Shown: positions 22,353-32,530 of the stretch, piece by piece
Numbering within the stretch: the first letter of the stretch is position 1
How the letters are laid out: every line of letters begins with the position of its first letter
NCBI GenBank assembly: GCA_948567375.1
Contig: OX419755.1
Span: forward strand, 72,792,944-72,856,943
Reading direction: 5' to 3'
DNA length: 64,000 nucleotides
From: Lunularia cruciata
Lineage: Eukaryota > Streptophyta > Marchantiopsida > Lunulariales > Lunulariaceae
The notes under the pieces: model-generated
What the model saw: only the letters and a program-made list of their open reading frames with translations
Database searches by the model: none
What the model was told of the DNA's origin: nothing
Position numbers and translations under genes: made by a program

Positions 22353-23280
22353 ATGGCGGTAATACCAGACGTTATCCTTGCAATGTAGCAACAAATCAAG
22401 GACCTTACTCGATTGTTGGATAAACAAGACTAACAACAACAAGAACATATAGAGAGAGTGCCAATCTGGGACGGAGAAGATCATATTCAATTTCCAAAAC
22501 CCAAGGTGTTTGAAGGTAAGAATCTTCTGTGCACAATGGAGAATTTTGTGTTTGATTGCGAACGTTACTTCAAAGCCACCAATCTTCAAGATGAACAGAA
22601 ACAAATTCTCTTGGCTTCTAGCCAATTGGATGGTGTGGCAAAACTTTGGTGGCAATTCCGAGTGGAGTGAGCTAAACAACAAATTTTTGCACCAATCTTG
22701 ACATGGACAGAATTCAAGGATGCAATACTTGGTTGATTTCAAACTATAAATGCCACCCGAGCTGTACAAGATAAATTGGCGGAGTTGAAGCATATTGGCT
22801 CCGTAAGAGGATACATCACACAATTTTAGAATATCATCATGCAAATTCCAAATATACAAGAAGGAGAAGTTTTGGATTGATTTGTGTGGAGATTGAAGTC
22901 ACGAAGCAAATTGGAGATGACTATGCAAGAACCACAAAATGTAGAAGAAGCCATGCAATTGGTTGAGCATTTTGATTCCTTGGTTGCAACAACTTGGTCT
23001 CAACTTTGTCTTACATCAAGCTTACCAGTACAATATGCACGGGTGGAAGAAAGAGCACTAATGGAGATTGATGCTATCCAACGGAGTGCACTTGGTGTAG
23101 CAAATAGAGAAAGATTGCAACAAAATGGAGGTTGTTTTATTGTAGCCAAGTTGGACATTGCATTGTTGAATGTCCACTTAGGAATAGGCAACCTCGACAA
23201 GTTGCCCAGATGGAGTTTGTGGAACCAAATGATCAGGGAAACAAAGAATCCTAGTATGAGATTTTGAGCCACCTATTGGG
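22353..23280 (+). pseudogene. Gag of element 2d
   Basis: Candidate start ATG at 22353 opens MAVIPDV, but stops follow at once (a TAG and a TAA at probable Gln codons). A capsid-type stretch with ENFVFDCERYFKATNL and QLDGVAKLWWQF lies at 22458-22670. A CCHC zinc knuckle is present near 23133-23173 but one T has been lost within it relative to copy 2a, so it is read in two frames. Confidence 0.83.
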
Positions 23281-23329
23281 AGCTTGATTAGTTCCAATGG
23301 GATTGAAGGCTCAACCTATGCGAGTTTGC

Positions 23330-24180
23330 TTCACTTGCAAGGTATTATATCTAATCGGGGTTGTAAGATGTTGGTTGATTCTGGAAGTTCAAAGAATTGA
23401 ATGTCTATGCAAGTAGTAAAGGAATTGGGTATTCCTATCAAGCTAGTGATTGGAAGTAGTTTGATGATGGCGGATGGTAGAAAGTGTTCTGCATTCTGCA
23501 CCTCCCATCTTATTACCTTCAAGATTGGGAAGGAGTATTAGGAGTGTATGAGGTTTGTAGTGTATGAGGTTTGTAGTGGCACCTCTACACTATGATATCA
23601 TTTTATGATATCATTCTGGGTCTACCTTGGCTTGAACGTTATAAGGTTCAATTTGATTGGACCCAACACCAAATTCAAGTACAACACCAAGGTAGGAATT
23701 TCTGATTAGGTTGTCTGGCACCTTTGAGTAAGACACTAAAAATAATCAGTCCCAAGATGGGAATTTTGTCAAGAAGGTAGCCATAGAGCGAACGTTGAAG
23801 GGAGTGGAGTCCCAAGATGGGAAGTTTGCCAAGAAGGCAACCATGGAGCAAGCTTGGAAGAGAGATGAGTCCCTGGAAGGGAAGTTGGTTAGTAAAGCAG
23901 CCATAGAGCAAGCTTTGGAGGAAGATAAGTCTGTATTCATGGTGTGGATCAAGGTGATTGCACCAGAACAATCAGAGGAGGGCCAAGAGCCTCATCAAGC
24001 AATGGTTGATCAGATAGTTCAGGAGTTTGCATATGTGTTTCCGGATGATTTTCCAAAGGGATTACCCTCCGATTGAGGTATGCTGTTCAAGATCAAGTTA
24101 TTGCCAGGGAGTACTCCAATAAGTAGACCAATCTATCGGCTCTCACCAAACGAGTTGGAGGAGTTGTGAACAACACTTAC
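23330..24180 (+). pseudogene. Protease of element 2d and linker to RT
   Basis: Retropepsin start MLVDSGSSKN with the catalytic Asp-Ser-Gly at 23377-23385, preserved only in this copy. The linker at 23760-23970 contains tandem near-repeats of about 60 bp (TCCCAAGATGGGAA and GTTTGCCAAGAAGGC-like units repeated three to four times), then a conserved acidic stretch (VFPDDFPKGLP) just before RT. Confidence 0.78.
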
Positions 24181-25330
24181 AGAGTTGTTGGAGAAGGACT
24201 TCATACAACATAGTACCTCTCCTTGGGAAGCACCAGTACTATTTGTTCCAAAGAAGGATGGAGGACTTTGTTTTTGTTTTGATTACCGTGGGCTCAATAA
24301 GCAACCCGGGAAGAATGCATATCCCTTGCCTCGGATCGAAACTTGCTCGATCAACTAAGTGGAGCACGCTACTTTTCCAAGTTGGATCTTTGCAGCAACT
24401 ATTGGCAAATTCCTATTGATAGAGAGGATGTGCAAAAGACTACCTTTTATACAAGGTATGGGCATTTTGAGTGGAGAGTTATACCTTTCGGACTCACTAA
24501 TGCTCTAGTAGTCTTCATGGATCAGATGCATCGAGTGTTGGATAGACTATTGGATTAGTTTGTGGTGGTGTTCTTGGATGATATCTTAATTTATAGTAAG
24601 ATAGAGGTAGAACACGTGAATCATGTGCAAGAAGTCCTAAGACAACTACGACAATGGAAATTTTACTGCAAGAAGTCAAAGTGTGCCTTTTGGCAGAAGG
24701 AGGTTACCTTCTTGGATCACAAGATCTCATCAGAGGGGATCAAGATGGATGAAGAGAAAATCAAGGCCATTATTGATTGGCCTACCCCAAAGGATGCTAC
24801 AAAAGTACAGGCATTCAATGGATTGGCCAGTTTTTACCGACGGTTCATCCATTATTATGTTCATGTGGTTGCACCATTGACTGACCTCTTGGGAGAGAAC
24901 TTGAGAGTCTAGTGGACCACCAAGCATAAAGAAGCATTCCAGAAGTTAAAGTATATGGTGTCTTCAAGACCTATTCTTCAACCATATGATCCTCAACTAC
25001 CCTGTGTGGTTGATTTTGATGCTTCTAACTTTGCAATTAGAGCCATGCTGCAACAAGAATTCCCAGATGGACTCCATCCCATAGATGAACAAAACTTTGC
25101 TACTCGAGATCAAGAACAACTTGCAATGGTATATGCCACCAAGGTATGGGGGCATTACCTCTTGGGGAAACAAGTAATCATGCAAATTGATCACAAACCA
25201 TTGTTGTAGACCTTACACTTGGAACACATGAAGAGTTGACATCATCGATGGAAGGAACAACTCCAACTGTATGACATCAAACTTGAGTACAAACCAGGTC
25301 AGTTCCATATCATCCTTGATGCTTTATCAC
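24181..25330 (+). pseudogene. Reverse transcriptase and RNase H of element 2d
   Basis: RT with FSKLDLCSNYWQIPI, RVIPFGLTNA and the catalytic FLDD at 24571-24582, then thumb and connection (FNGLASFYRRFIH), RNase H with VDFDASN, QLAMVYATKVW and QIDHKPLL, and a tether. TAG at 24556-24558 interrupts just before FVVVFLDD. RNase H also has a TAG after DHKPLL. Confidence 0.88.
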
Positions 25331-25559
25331 AACAACCTAATTTGAAGTCTCTTCCTCTCATCACAGCGGCAATTTCAACAGTGTTAGTTGATTCCAAGGT
25401 CCAAAACGAGTTTCAATCAGCTCTACACCAAGATCCTTTCTTCCAAATGATACATGGTCACCTTATAGCATGCAATAAGGAGTACAACACCTTCTCCATC
25501 AAGGAGGGCCTTTTATTCCATGAGGACCAGATCTATGTTCCAACTAAAGGTGATCTTTG

Positions 25560-26620
25560 ACTTGTATGCCTTCAAGAACCATGATTTACCCATCGCTGGT
25601 CACCTTGAGTACCCTCCAACGTCAATGGTGGTGGCCCAACATGACACAAGATGTTCAAGGATTTGTGTGATTGTGTGAGAGCTGCCAACGTAACAAGGCT
25701 AGCAACCAAAATCCAAGTGGACTCCTTCAACCACTTGCCATTCCATCTGCTTGCTGGGAGCATGTGAGCTTGGATCTCATCACATCCTTGCCAAAGACAA
25801 AACAAGGACACACCGCAATCGTGGCGTTTGTGGATAAGCTTAGTAAGCGAATCCACTTGGCACCAACCTATGATACTGTGGATGCTCCAACCTTAGTGCA
25901 AATCTACTTTGACAATGTCTTCAAGCATCATGGGATGCCACATGTACTCATCTCTGACCATGATCCTTGATTTACCGGGAAGTTTTGGCAAGCAATCTTC
26001 CATATACTCGGCACCAAGCTTGCTTTGTCCACGGCCTATCATCTTCAAACTGATGGCCAAACCAAAAGTGCAAATTGTACATTGGAGGATATGATGCGTG
26101 CTTTTGTCAATGTCTACCATACCAATTGGGATGAATGTCTTGCAGTTGCAAAATTTGCCTACAACAATTCCAAACAAGCACGCATTAGATTTTCTCCTTT
26201 CTTTGTCAATTTTGGCAAAGATCCACTTGTTCCAGATTCTCTTCTTGCTTTCCCTCCATCTTAGGTTCCTCATACTTCCACATTCTTGACCACTATATCC
26301 CAATCTCTCCAACAAGCCAAGTCTAACCTCCTTGTTGCTTAGAATCGCCAAAAACAATATGCGGACCACTATCGCCGTGATCTCACTTTTGAAGTCGGTG
26401 ATAAAGTCATGCTATCCTCTAGTAACCTCCCTCTCCCACTTGATACCCAAGTTTTTAAACTTGCACCTTATTGGATAGGACCCTTTGATATCACCCAAAT
26501 TGTCTCTCCTGTTGCTTATCAACTTACCTTGCCTTGTCACATGCGTATCCATTTTGTCTTTCATGTTTCCAAGTTAAAACCCTTTGTTCCTAACCCCTCT
26601 TCCTTTTCCTCTTGAGTCAA
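25560..26620 (+). pseudogene. Integrase of element 2d
   Basis: Zinc region CESCQRNKASN, core with LDLITSLPK (Asp 25773-25775) and ISDHDP (Asp 25956-25958). The third catalytic position, 36 codons later at 26064-26066, is AAA (Lys), where DDE integrases have Glu. Copy 2a also has Lys there. The tail shows EVGDKVML, a GPFDI barrel and FHVSKLKPF. Stops at 25968 and 26262 break the frame. Confidence 0.85.
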
Positions 26621-26654
26621 ACCTCCTCCTCTTCCTGTCCCTATCAATGATCAT

Positions 26655-26850
26655 GAGGAGTACAAAGTTGATCGTATCCTTGTGCGTTGCCATATTCAAC
26701 AAGGCCGTTGCCAACATACGGAGTACAAGGTCCTTTGGAAAGGGTATCCCCTTCATGATGCCACATGGGAACCTCTTTCTCACCTCCAAAATGCATATAT
26801 GGCCATCCAAGAATTTGAAGCTTCACTGGCAACGAGGACATCACCAACTA
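26655..26850 (+). pseudogene. Chromodomain of element 2d
   Basis: C-terminal domain reading YKVDRILVR, then EYKVLWKGYPLHDATWEP and LSHLQNA: the three-strand plus helix signature of a chromodomain, which in chromoviruses guides integration toward particular chromatin. Element 2b has the same domain at 30620-30800. Confidence 0.87.
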
Positions 26851-26864
26851 GCGGTGGGGGAATA
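26851..26864 (+). other. Polypurine tract of element 2d
   Basis: GCGGTGGGGGAATA immediately before the 3' LTR; copy 2b has GCAATGGGGGAATT at the same place. It would prime plus-strand DNA synthesis. Confidence 0.8.
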
Positions 26865-27306
26865 TGTAACAAAATGGAGTTTAGTGATGAAGTTAGTCGG
26901 GCTTACGAAGTAGCACATAAGACAAATTAGCCTAGAATATTCTAGAAGTATCTAGAAAGCTATCTATCTAGAAAGCTTCTTGGGAAGCTTCCCGACTAGC
27001 TTAGCTTGCACCTCAAGTAAATAGCTTCTAAAAGGAAGCTTCTAGAAGCTTCCAACTAACTTAGCTGGCACGCCAAGTAGGCGGCTTCTAGAAGGAAGCT
27101 TCTCAAGAAGCTTGGCTTTTACTCTAAGAAAGCGGCTTGAGGAAGCTTCTTGGGAAGCTTCTTGATAAGCTTCTCAAGGGCCTTGTATGCTACCTATAAA
27201 TACCAAAGCCAAAGCTCATGCTAGGCATTTGGAGTTTTCCCACATTCAAGTGTCCCAATGTGAGTTTCCATTCTCCTATTTCTCCCCTTGGTCTTGGTCT
27301 TTTATA
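26865..27306 (+). repeat. 3' LTR of element 2d
   Basis: 442 bp, TGTAACAAAATGG to TTTTATA (family end ACA mutated to ATA). It is longer than its partner mainly by extra GAAAGCTTC-type units near 26960-26990. It includes a 20-bp perfect palindrome at 27034-27053 and six GAAGCTTC octamers. Confidence 0.94.
27034..27053. promoter_or_regulatory. Perfect palindromic heat-shock element
   Basis: GGAAGCTTCTAGAAGCTTCC reads the same on both strands and is four nGAAn/nTTCn units in phase. Confidence 0.65.
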
Positions 27307-27311
27307 GATAG
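27307..27311. repeat. Target-site duplication GATAG, right copy
   Basis: Matches 21663-21667 and marks where element 2c resumes. Confidence 0.92.
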
Positions 27312-28794
27312 ATTGGTCTACTCACTAAAGTACTTTGTGGTAATAACTCAACCTTGAAATGCATACCACAATCAAAGGGTAATCCCTTTGGAAGATCATT
27401 CACAAACACATCTACAAACTCTTGAACTATTTGATCAAACACTGCTTGATGAGGCTTCTTGTCTTCATCAATTTTCCATGCACAATTGGCTTGATTCACA
27501 TTGCTAAAATAGGCTTATCTTCCTCCAAAGCTTTCTCTATGGCTACTTTACTAACAAACTTCCTATCTTGGGATTGACTATTCTTAGGTGTCTTACTCAA
27601 AGGTACAACACAACCTAATTGGTAGTTCCTACCTTGGTGTTGTACTTAAATTTTTCATCAGGTCTAATTAAATTGAACCTTATGACGTTCAAACCAAGGA
27701 AAATCTAGAATAATATTATAATGTAGAGGTGCCACTACAAACTTCATACACTCCAAATACTCCTTCAAAATCTTGAATGTACCAAGATATGAGGTATAGA
27801 GTATAGAACACTTTCTACCAACTACCACCATCAATCTACTTCTAATCATTGGCTTGATATAAATACTTAATTCCTTTGCAAATTGCATGGATTTACAATT
27901 TTTTGAATTTCCAAAATTAACCAAAATCCTACAATCACTATCAAATATCATACCTTGCAAGTGATGCAAACTTGCATAATCAAGCTTTCAATCCCATTGG
28001 AACCAATCAAGTTTCCAATAGGTGGCTTGAGTTCTCCTATTGGGATTCCTCATTTCCTTGATCATCACGCTCCACAAACTCTATTTGGGCAATTTGTCGA
28101 GGTTGTCTATTCTTGTTGTACATTCAACAATATGATGCCTAATTTGGTGACAATAAAAGCAACCATTATTTTGTCTCAATCTTTCCTTCTCTGAAGGGCC
28201 AAGTGGTTTCATTGAATGACATTGATCTCCATTGGTGTTGGCTCCTCCACCCGTGTTAGTGTGTGGGCAGGTTCTATGAAGGTCAAGGTCAAGACCAAGT
28301 TGTCATAACCAAGGAATCAAATTTTTACTTTGAAATATCATTCACAATCAAACACAAAACTCTCTAGTGCATACAGGAGGTTCTTGCCTTCAAATACCTT
28401 GGGCTTTGGAAATTGGATTCACTCTTCTCTTCCTAAAAATGGTGCTCTTCTTACATGTTCTTATTGTTGATTATCTTGTTCTTCTCACAATCGAGTAAGG
28501 TACTTGATTTGTTGATGCATGGTATGATAACTTTGGACATGGCTACTACTTTCTCAAACTACCTACAATTTATCTAAGTTAACATGTTGGTGCAACATAT
28601 CCATTGTTCTCCATAAGTTACAATCAAAAGTACCGAGGGTTCACTAGACAAGGTGATCATATTCAAAAAATTCTACCCAAAGCGTGAGATGATGAACTTC
28701 ATGAAATGATGTTTGGGTAGTACATGGATAAAAAAATACTAATGGTTTGGCAAAAATAGATTTGGTGGTCTATAGATTCTATCCATCCCATTCT
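27312..28794 (-). pseudogene. Protease and gag of element 2c
   Basis: Minus strand. The pre-RT linker with FVNDLPKGLP and LVSRPIYL lies at 27302-27499. A protease-like ILVNFGNSKN within the 102-codon open stretch 27664-27969 has the catalytic Asp changed to Asn. A decayed zinc knuckle and capsid follow at about 28090-28650. Inactive. Confidence 0.78.
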
Positions 28795-28807
28795 TGCTCT
28801 CAACCAA
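28795..28807 (-). other. Primer binding site of element 2c (decayed)
   Basis: Minus-strand TTGGTTGAGAGC next to the LTR, a changed version of TTGGTATCAGAGC. Confidence 0.65.
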
Positions 28808-29281
28808 TGTAAAAGACCAAAGAGAGAAATAAGAGAATGGAAGATCATAGTGAAAGATCACATTGGGACTCTTGAATGAGAGAAGCTCCAAATATATAGC
28901 ATGAGCTTGGGCTATGGTATTTATAGGAAATATACAAGGCTCTTGAGAAGCTTCCTAAAAGTTGCATTCTTTGAGTGCAAGCCAAGTTAATCAAGAAGCT
29001 TCTTCAAAAGCTTCCTCCTAGAAACCACCTACTTGGCATGCAAACTAAGCTAGTTGGGAAGCTCTTCAAGAGCTTCTTTCTAGAAGCCATCTACTTGGCA
29101 TGCAAGCTAAGCTAGCCAAGAAGCTTCCTCCTTGAAGTTGCCACTTGGCATGTACATTACCTGATACTTGGAAAGTACCAAGTTGTTTCCTAGATACTTC
29201 TAGAATATTCTTATAATTCTTTGGCCTATTTCCTATTTTGTTAGTCTCGTCTAACTCATCTATAAACTCCATATTGGTACA
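28808..29281 (-). repeat. 5' LTR of element 2c
   Basis: 474 bp. On the minus strand it begins TGTACCAATATGGAG and ends TTTTACA. GAAGCTTC units and a TATA-like motif are present. The flank after 29281 returns to plus-strand element 2b sequence. Confidence 0.87.
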
Positions 29282-29284
29282 CAC

Positions 29285-30834
29285 TATCATGACGTCCTTA
29301 TTTGAAGGTTATTCTTGAATCTCCTATGATAGCAACAACCACCATGATATCAACCAACTCAAAGATACACATAGAGTTCAAGACTATTTTAGAATAGAAC
29401 CCCTTCTTTCAACTAGTGCAAAGTCGATTTGCAATGCATGACAAGGAGTACAACACTTTTTCCTTCAAGGAAAGCCTTCTATCTTGTGAGAATTTAATCT
29501 AAGTTCAAGCTATAGGTGATCTCCATCTAATGTGGCTTCAAGAAGCCCATGACCTACAAGTTGTTGGTCATTTGGATGTAGAGAAAACCTTGTTCACTCC
29601 AACATCAATGGTGGTGGCCAAACATGGCATAAGAAGTTCAAGAGTTTGTTTGATCTTATGAGAGTTGCCAATGCAACAAGATCAAGCAAAAACCAAGTGG
29701 ACTACTTCAACTACTACCCATTCCAACAACTCAATAGAAATATGTAAATCTCAACATCATCATATCTTTGCCCAAAATGGCTATACCGCCATTGTAGCAT
29801 TTGTTGATAAACTTAGCAAGCATATTCACATGGCAACCACCATGGATTTTGTGGATGCTCCAATACTAGCCAAGATTTAATTTGACATTGTCTTCAAGCA
29901 CCATGGGATACCCAAGGTTCTCATCTCTAACCATAATCCTTAATTCATTGCTAAATTTTTGCAAGCACTCTTCAAGCTTCTTGACACCAAGTTTTGCTTT
30001 GTCTACGGCCTATCATCCTCAAAACTAATGGGCAAAAAAAAAATCAATTGCACCTTGGAACATATACTTTGTCTTTTGTCAATGTTCACCATACCAATTA
30101 GGATACTTGTCTTGCAACTGCCAATTTTGCCTATAATATATCCAACCAACCAAGCACTAGGTTCTTATCCTTCTTCTTGAATCTTGGGCAAGACCCACTT
30201 GTTCTAAATTCCCTTCTTAATCCCTTTCTATCTCATGTTCCTCATACTTCTACCTTCTTATCTATGTTATCTTAATCCTTAGACCAAGCCAGGTCTCATC
30301 TTCTTGTTGCTGAAATTGGGAAAAGCAATATATTGATCAACATTATTGTGATCTCACCTTTCACAAGGTGATAGGTTCATGCTTTCTTCCAATAATCTCT
30401 ATCTCTTGCTTGATATCTAAGTTTTTAAACTTGTTCTTAATTGCATAGGTCCATCATTTGATGTTACTCAAATAATTTCTCTTGTTGCCTATCAATTTTC
30501 ACTGCCTAATCATATGAGGATCCATCATATCTTCCATATTTTCAAGGTAGAACCTTCCATTTCTAATCCATTTTCCTGTTCCATAGTCCAACCCTTTTCT
30601 CCTCCCATCCTTGTCAACAATCATGAGGAATACAAAGTTGATTGTATAATTGCACGTCATGGCATCCAATGTGTCCACCAACAACACCAAGAATGTTATG
30701 TCATTTGGAAAGGGTATCCTCTTCACAATGCTACATGAGAGCCCTTTTCTCATCTCCAAAATGCACAAACGGCCGTCCAAGAGTTTGAGGATTCCATGGA
30801 AATGAGGACCTCACCAACTAGCAATGGGGGAATT
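29285..30834 (+). pseudogene. Pol end, integrase and chromodomain of element 2b
   Basis: The RNase H-integrase tether resumes near 29290. The integrase core shows AIVAFVDKLSKHIH (29665-29880) and later segments to 30180. The chromodomain (EEYKVDCIIARHG, YVIWKGYPLHNAT) is at 30620-30740 and a polypurine tract at 30821-30834. Stops are frequent. Confidence 0.77.
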
Positions 30835-31283
30835 TGTAATAATATGGAGTTAGTAGAAGCTACAGAGTTAGTAGAATCAGCTACATATAGTAAAAATAAG
30901 GCAAAACTAGCATAATGCCCAAATGCTAAGGATATGCTACAAGCATCTAAGAAGCTTTGGGGTGAGAAGCTTCAAGGTACCTTCCAAGGATCAAGTAACT
31001 TGCACATCAACTTAACAACTAGCTTAGCTTGTATGCCAAAGTAGATAGCTTCTAGAAGGAATCTTCCTTGGTAGATTCTTAGGTAGCTTAGCTTGCACTC
31101 CAAGATGATAGCTTTGAGAAGGAAGCTTATTTGGAAACTTCTCAAGAGCCTTATATTGCTTTGCTATAGATACCAAAACCTCAACTCAAGCTAAGTATTT
31201 GGAGTTTCTGTCACTTGAGGGTTTCCAAAATGACTTTCCATTTTGATTTGTCATTCTCCTATTTCTCTCCTCTGTCTTCTACA
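30835..31283 (+). repeat. 3' LTR of element 2b
   Basis: 449 bp, TGTAATAATATGG to TCTACA, closest to 16894-17340 (shared GAGTTAGTAGAA-like start and TTGCTTTGCTATA). Confidence 0.83.
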
Positions 31284-32129
31284 AGTAGATAGGTAAATTG
31301 TGAAGCATCAAGGAGATTATTGCTGCAAATAAATGACTGAAAGGAAGAAGTTGTTGTTGGTCAAAGCCAAAATCTAAGGCTTAAGCGCTCTTATTATAAG
31401 TCTTGAGAAGGGAACAAAACCTCTTACAACACCACGCTAAAAGATACTTGGCAAGGAAAGAGAGAAGGTAATCAAGTCTTGACTTATAAGAGTTTAGACC
31501 AAGGCGTTAGCACCTCTTTTCCATCAAGCTATGCCTTAAAGAGTTGGACAAACAAAAGTATCTAAAGGTCCAAATACAAAAATGTAGCTAAGGAGAGACC
31601 TTAAAAAACGTACATAAAGTGAATTCTTGCTAACCGGTTAGCAAGACTTCACGTTAGGACCGAAGTCAATTTTGTGGTATAAATTGAATAACTTTGTAGC
31701 TTCTAGCACATTTATACCTTAATGCTTTTGGTAAAAGAAGAAATAAATATTACTTTTAATCGTTCTCAGGTTATTTAATATATAATCATATATTATATAA
31801 ATTAAAATTTGGGATAAATTGTTATCATAATATATATACATATACTACATATAAATCTATAAACAAGATCACCTGTCACCATATATCATGTTCGGAAATT
31901 ATGTTATTCTTTTTAATAATATATTTATATGATCTTTGTTCCATTTATCTAACTGAATTCGACTTAACGAAGTTCGAGGTCATATCCAGTTTTGAGTACT
32001 TAGATCTTGATTAACTCTCTTCGGCGTTTTTGGCTGTCGAATGCGTCCTTTGAATCATGTAATTCGAAAGATATATTCTACATCCAAGATAGCATTCTAA
32101 CGGTGTTTGATATTGCGAACTCCCCTGCC
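31284..32129. other. Unassigned stretch after the nest
   Basis: No gene recognised. It is AT-rich with a TATATATA-rich part near 31780-31850. It does not read clearly as a continuation of element B, so the right border of B is unknown. Confidence 0.4.
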
Positions 32130-32530
32130 TGACAAAGCTTGTAAAAGTTAGAGCTTAGTCACAACTCTCTCTTCAGTCTCCGAAGTGGTGGACCTCTTCC
32201 AGATCAGCTCGAATTGCTCGAGGATCCACTCTATCTCGAGTCTCGCCGGCAACAACTTCACCGGCACGACCCCGTAAGGATACGAGGAACTCCTAAATCA
32301 CTAGATCTCTTATACAATCGATTAGTCGAAGGGATTCCTGAGAGTTTCTTCCAACTCACATCTTTAGGTCACCTCAATGTTTCATCCGACGGGCTCTCTG
32401 CCCTCATTCGGGGAGGCCAAGTTTCTACGTTTAATGTCAGCAGTTTCCAAGGAAAGGCCGGCCTATGTGGTCCCCCTTTGAACGTCACTGAGTCTCCTCC
32501 ACCATATCTTAATATCTAGTCCGGGTGCCC
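32130..32530 (+). pseudogene. Leucine-rich-repeat receptor fragment
   Basis: The end of an extracellular LRR domain of a plant receptor-like protein or kinase. A repeat NNFTGT is readable near 32251 in one frame, then NRLVEGIPESFFQLTSL, a degenerate final repeat SSDGLSALIRGGQVSTF and the capping FQGKAGLCGPPL with its Cys. The open stretch 32214-32519 covers the end, while the upstream part is in another frame, so at least one indel is present. No transmembrane segment or kinase follows within 2 kb. A cut-off gene relic is most likely; an exon of a gene with long introns is possible. Confidence 0.65.

Larger units (their letters stand above)
21668..27306 (+). mobile_element. Family-2 chromovirus element 2d, full length
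   Basis: 5639-bp element with both LTRs, initiator-Met tRNA primer site, gag, protease, RT, RNase H, integrase, chromodomain and polypurine tract, flanked by the perfect duplication GATAG. It is the best preserved copy here and serves as reference for 2a-2c. Stops are scattered through gag and pol (for example TAG at 24556-24558), and by eye the two LTRs differ at roughly one position in ten plus some indels, so it is an old insertion. Confidence 0.95.
19502..29281 (-). mobile_element. Family-2 element 2c, 3' truncated, split by 2d
   Basis: Minus-strand element with its 5' LTR at 28808-29281 and pol running leftward to about 19502, where it stops inside integrase: the chromodomain and 3' LTR are missing. 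Element 2d splits it. Removing 2d and one copy of GATAG restores a continuous CTATC-containing pol sequence that matches the 2d copy across the same site. Confidence 0.87.
16894..31283 (+). mobile_element. Family-2 element 2b, split by 2c
   Basis: Outer family-2 element with a 5' LTR at 16894-17340 and a 3' LTR at 30835-31283 of the same subtype. Gag, protease and the RT start lie at 17341 to ~19500; the pol end, integrase and chromodomain lie at ~29285-30834. Between them sits element 2c, and about 0.9 kb of 2b (RT and RNase H, equivalent to 24.4-25.3 kb in 2d) is missing. Flanks ATTGT and AGTAG do not match, so the target duplication is unproven and the two LTRs might come from a rearrangement. 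Confidence 0.75.

Noticed and set aside
22308-22859. 183-codon minus-strand ORF
   Set aside because: Antisense to the gag of 2d, whose true frame has homologues in 2a, 2b and 2c.
25893-26369. 158-codon minus-strand ORF
   Set aside because: Antisense to the integrase core of 2d.
16889-31288. Target-site duplication for element 2b
   Set aside because: Flanks ATTGT and AGTAG do not match, so none is claimed.
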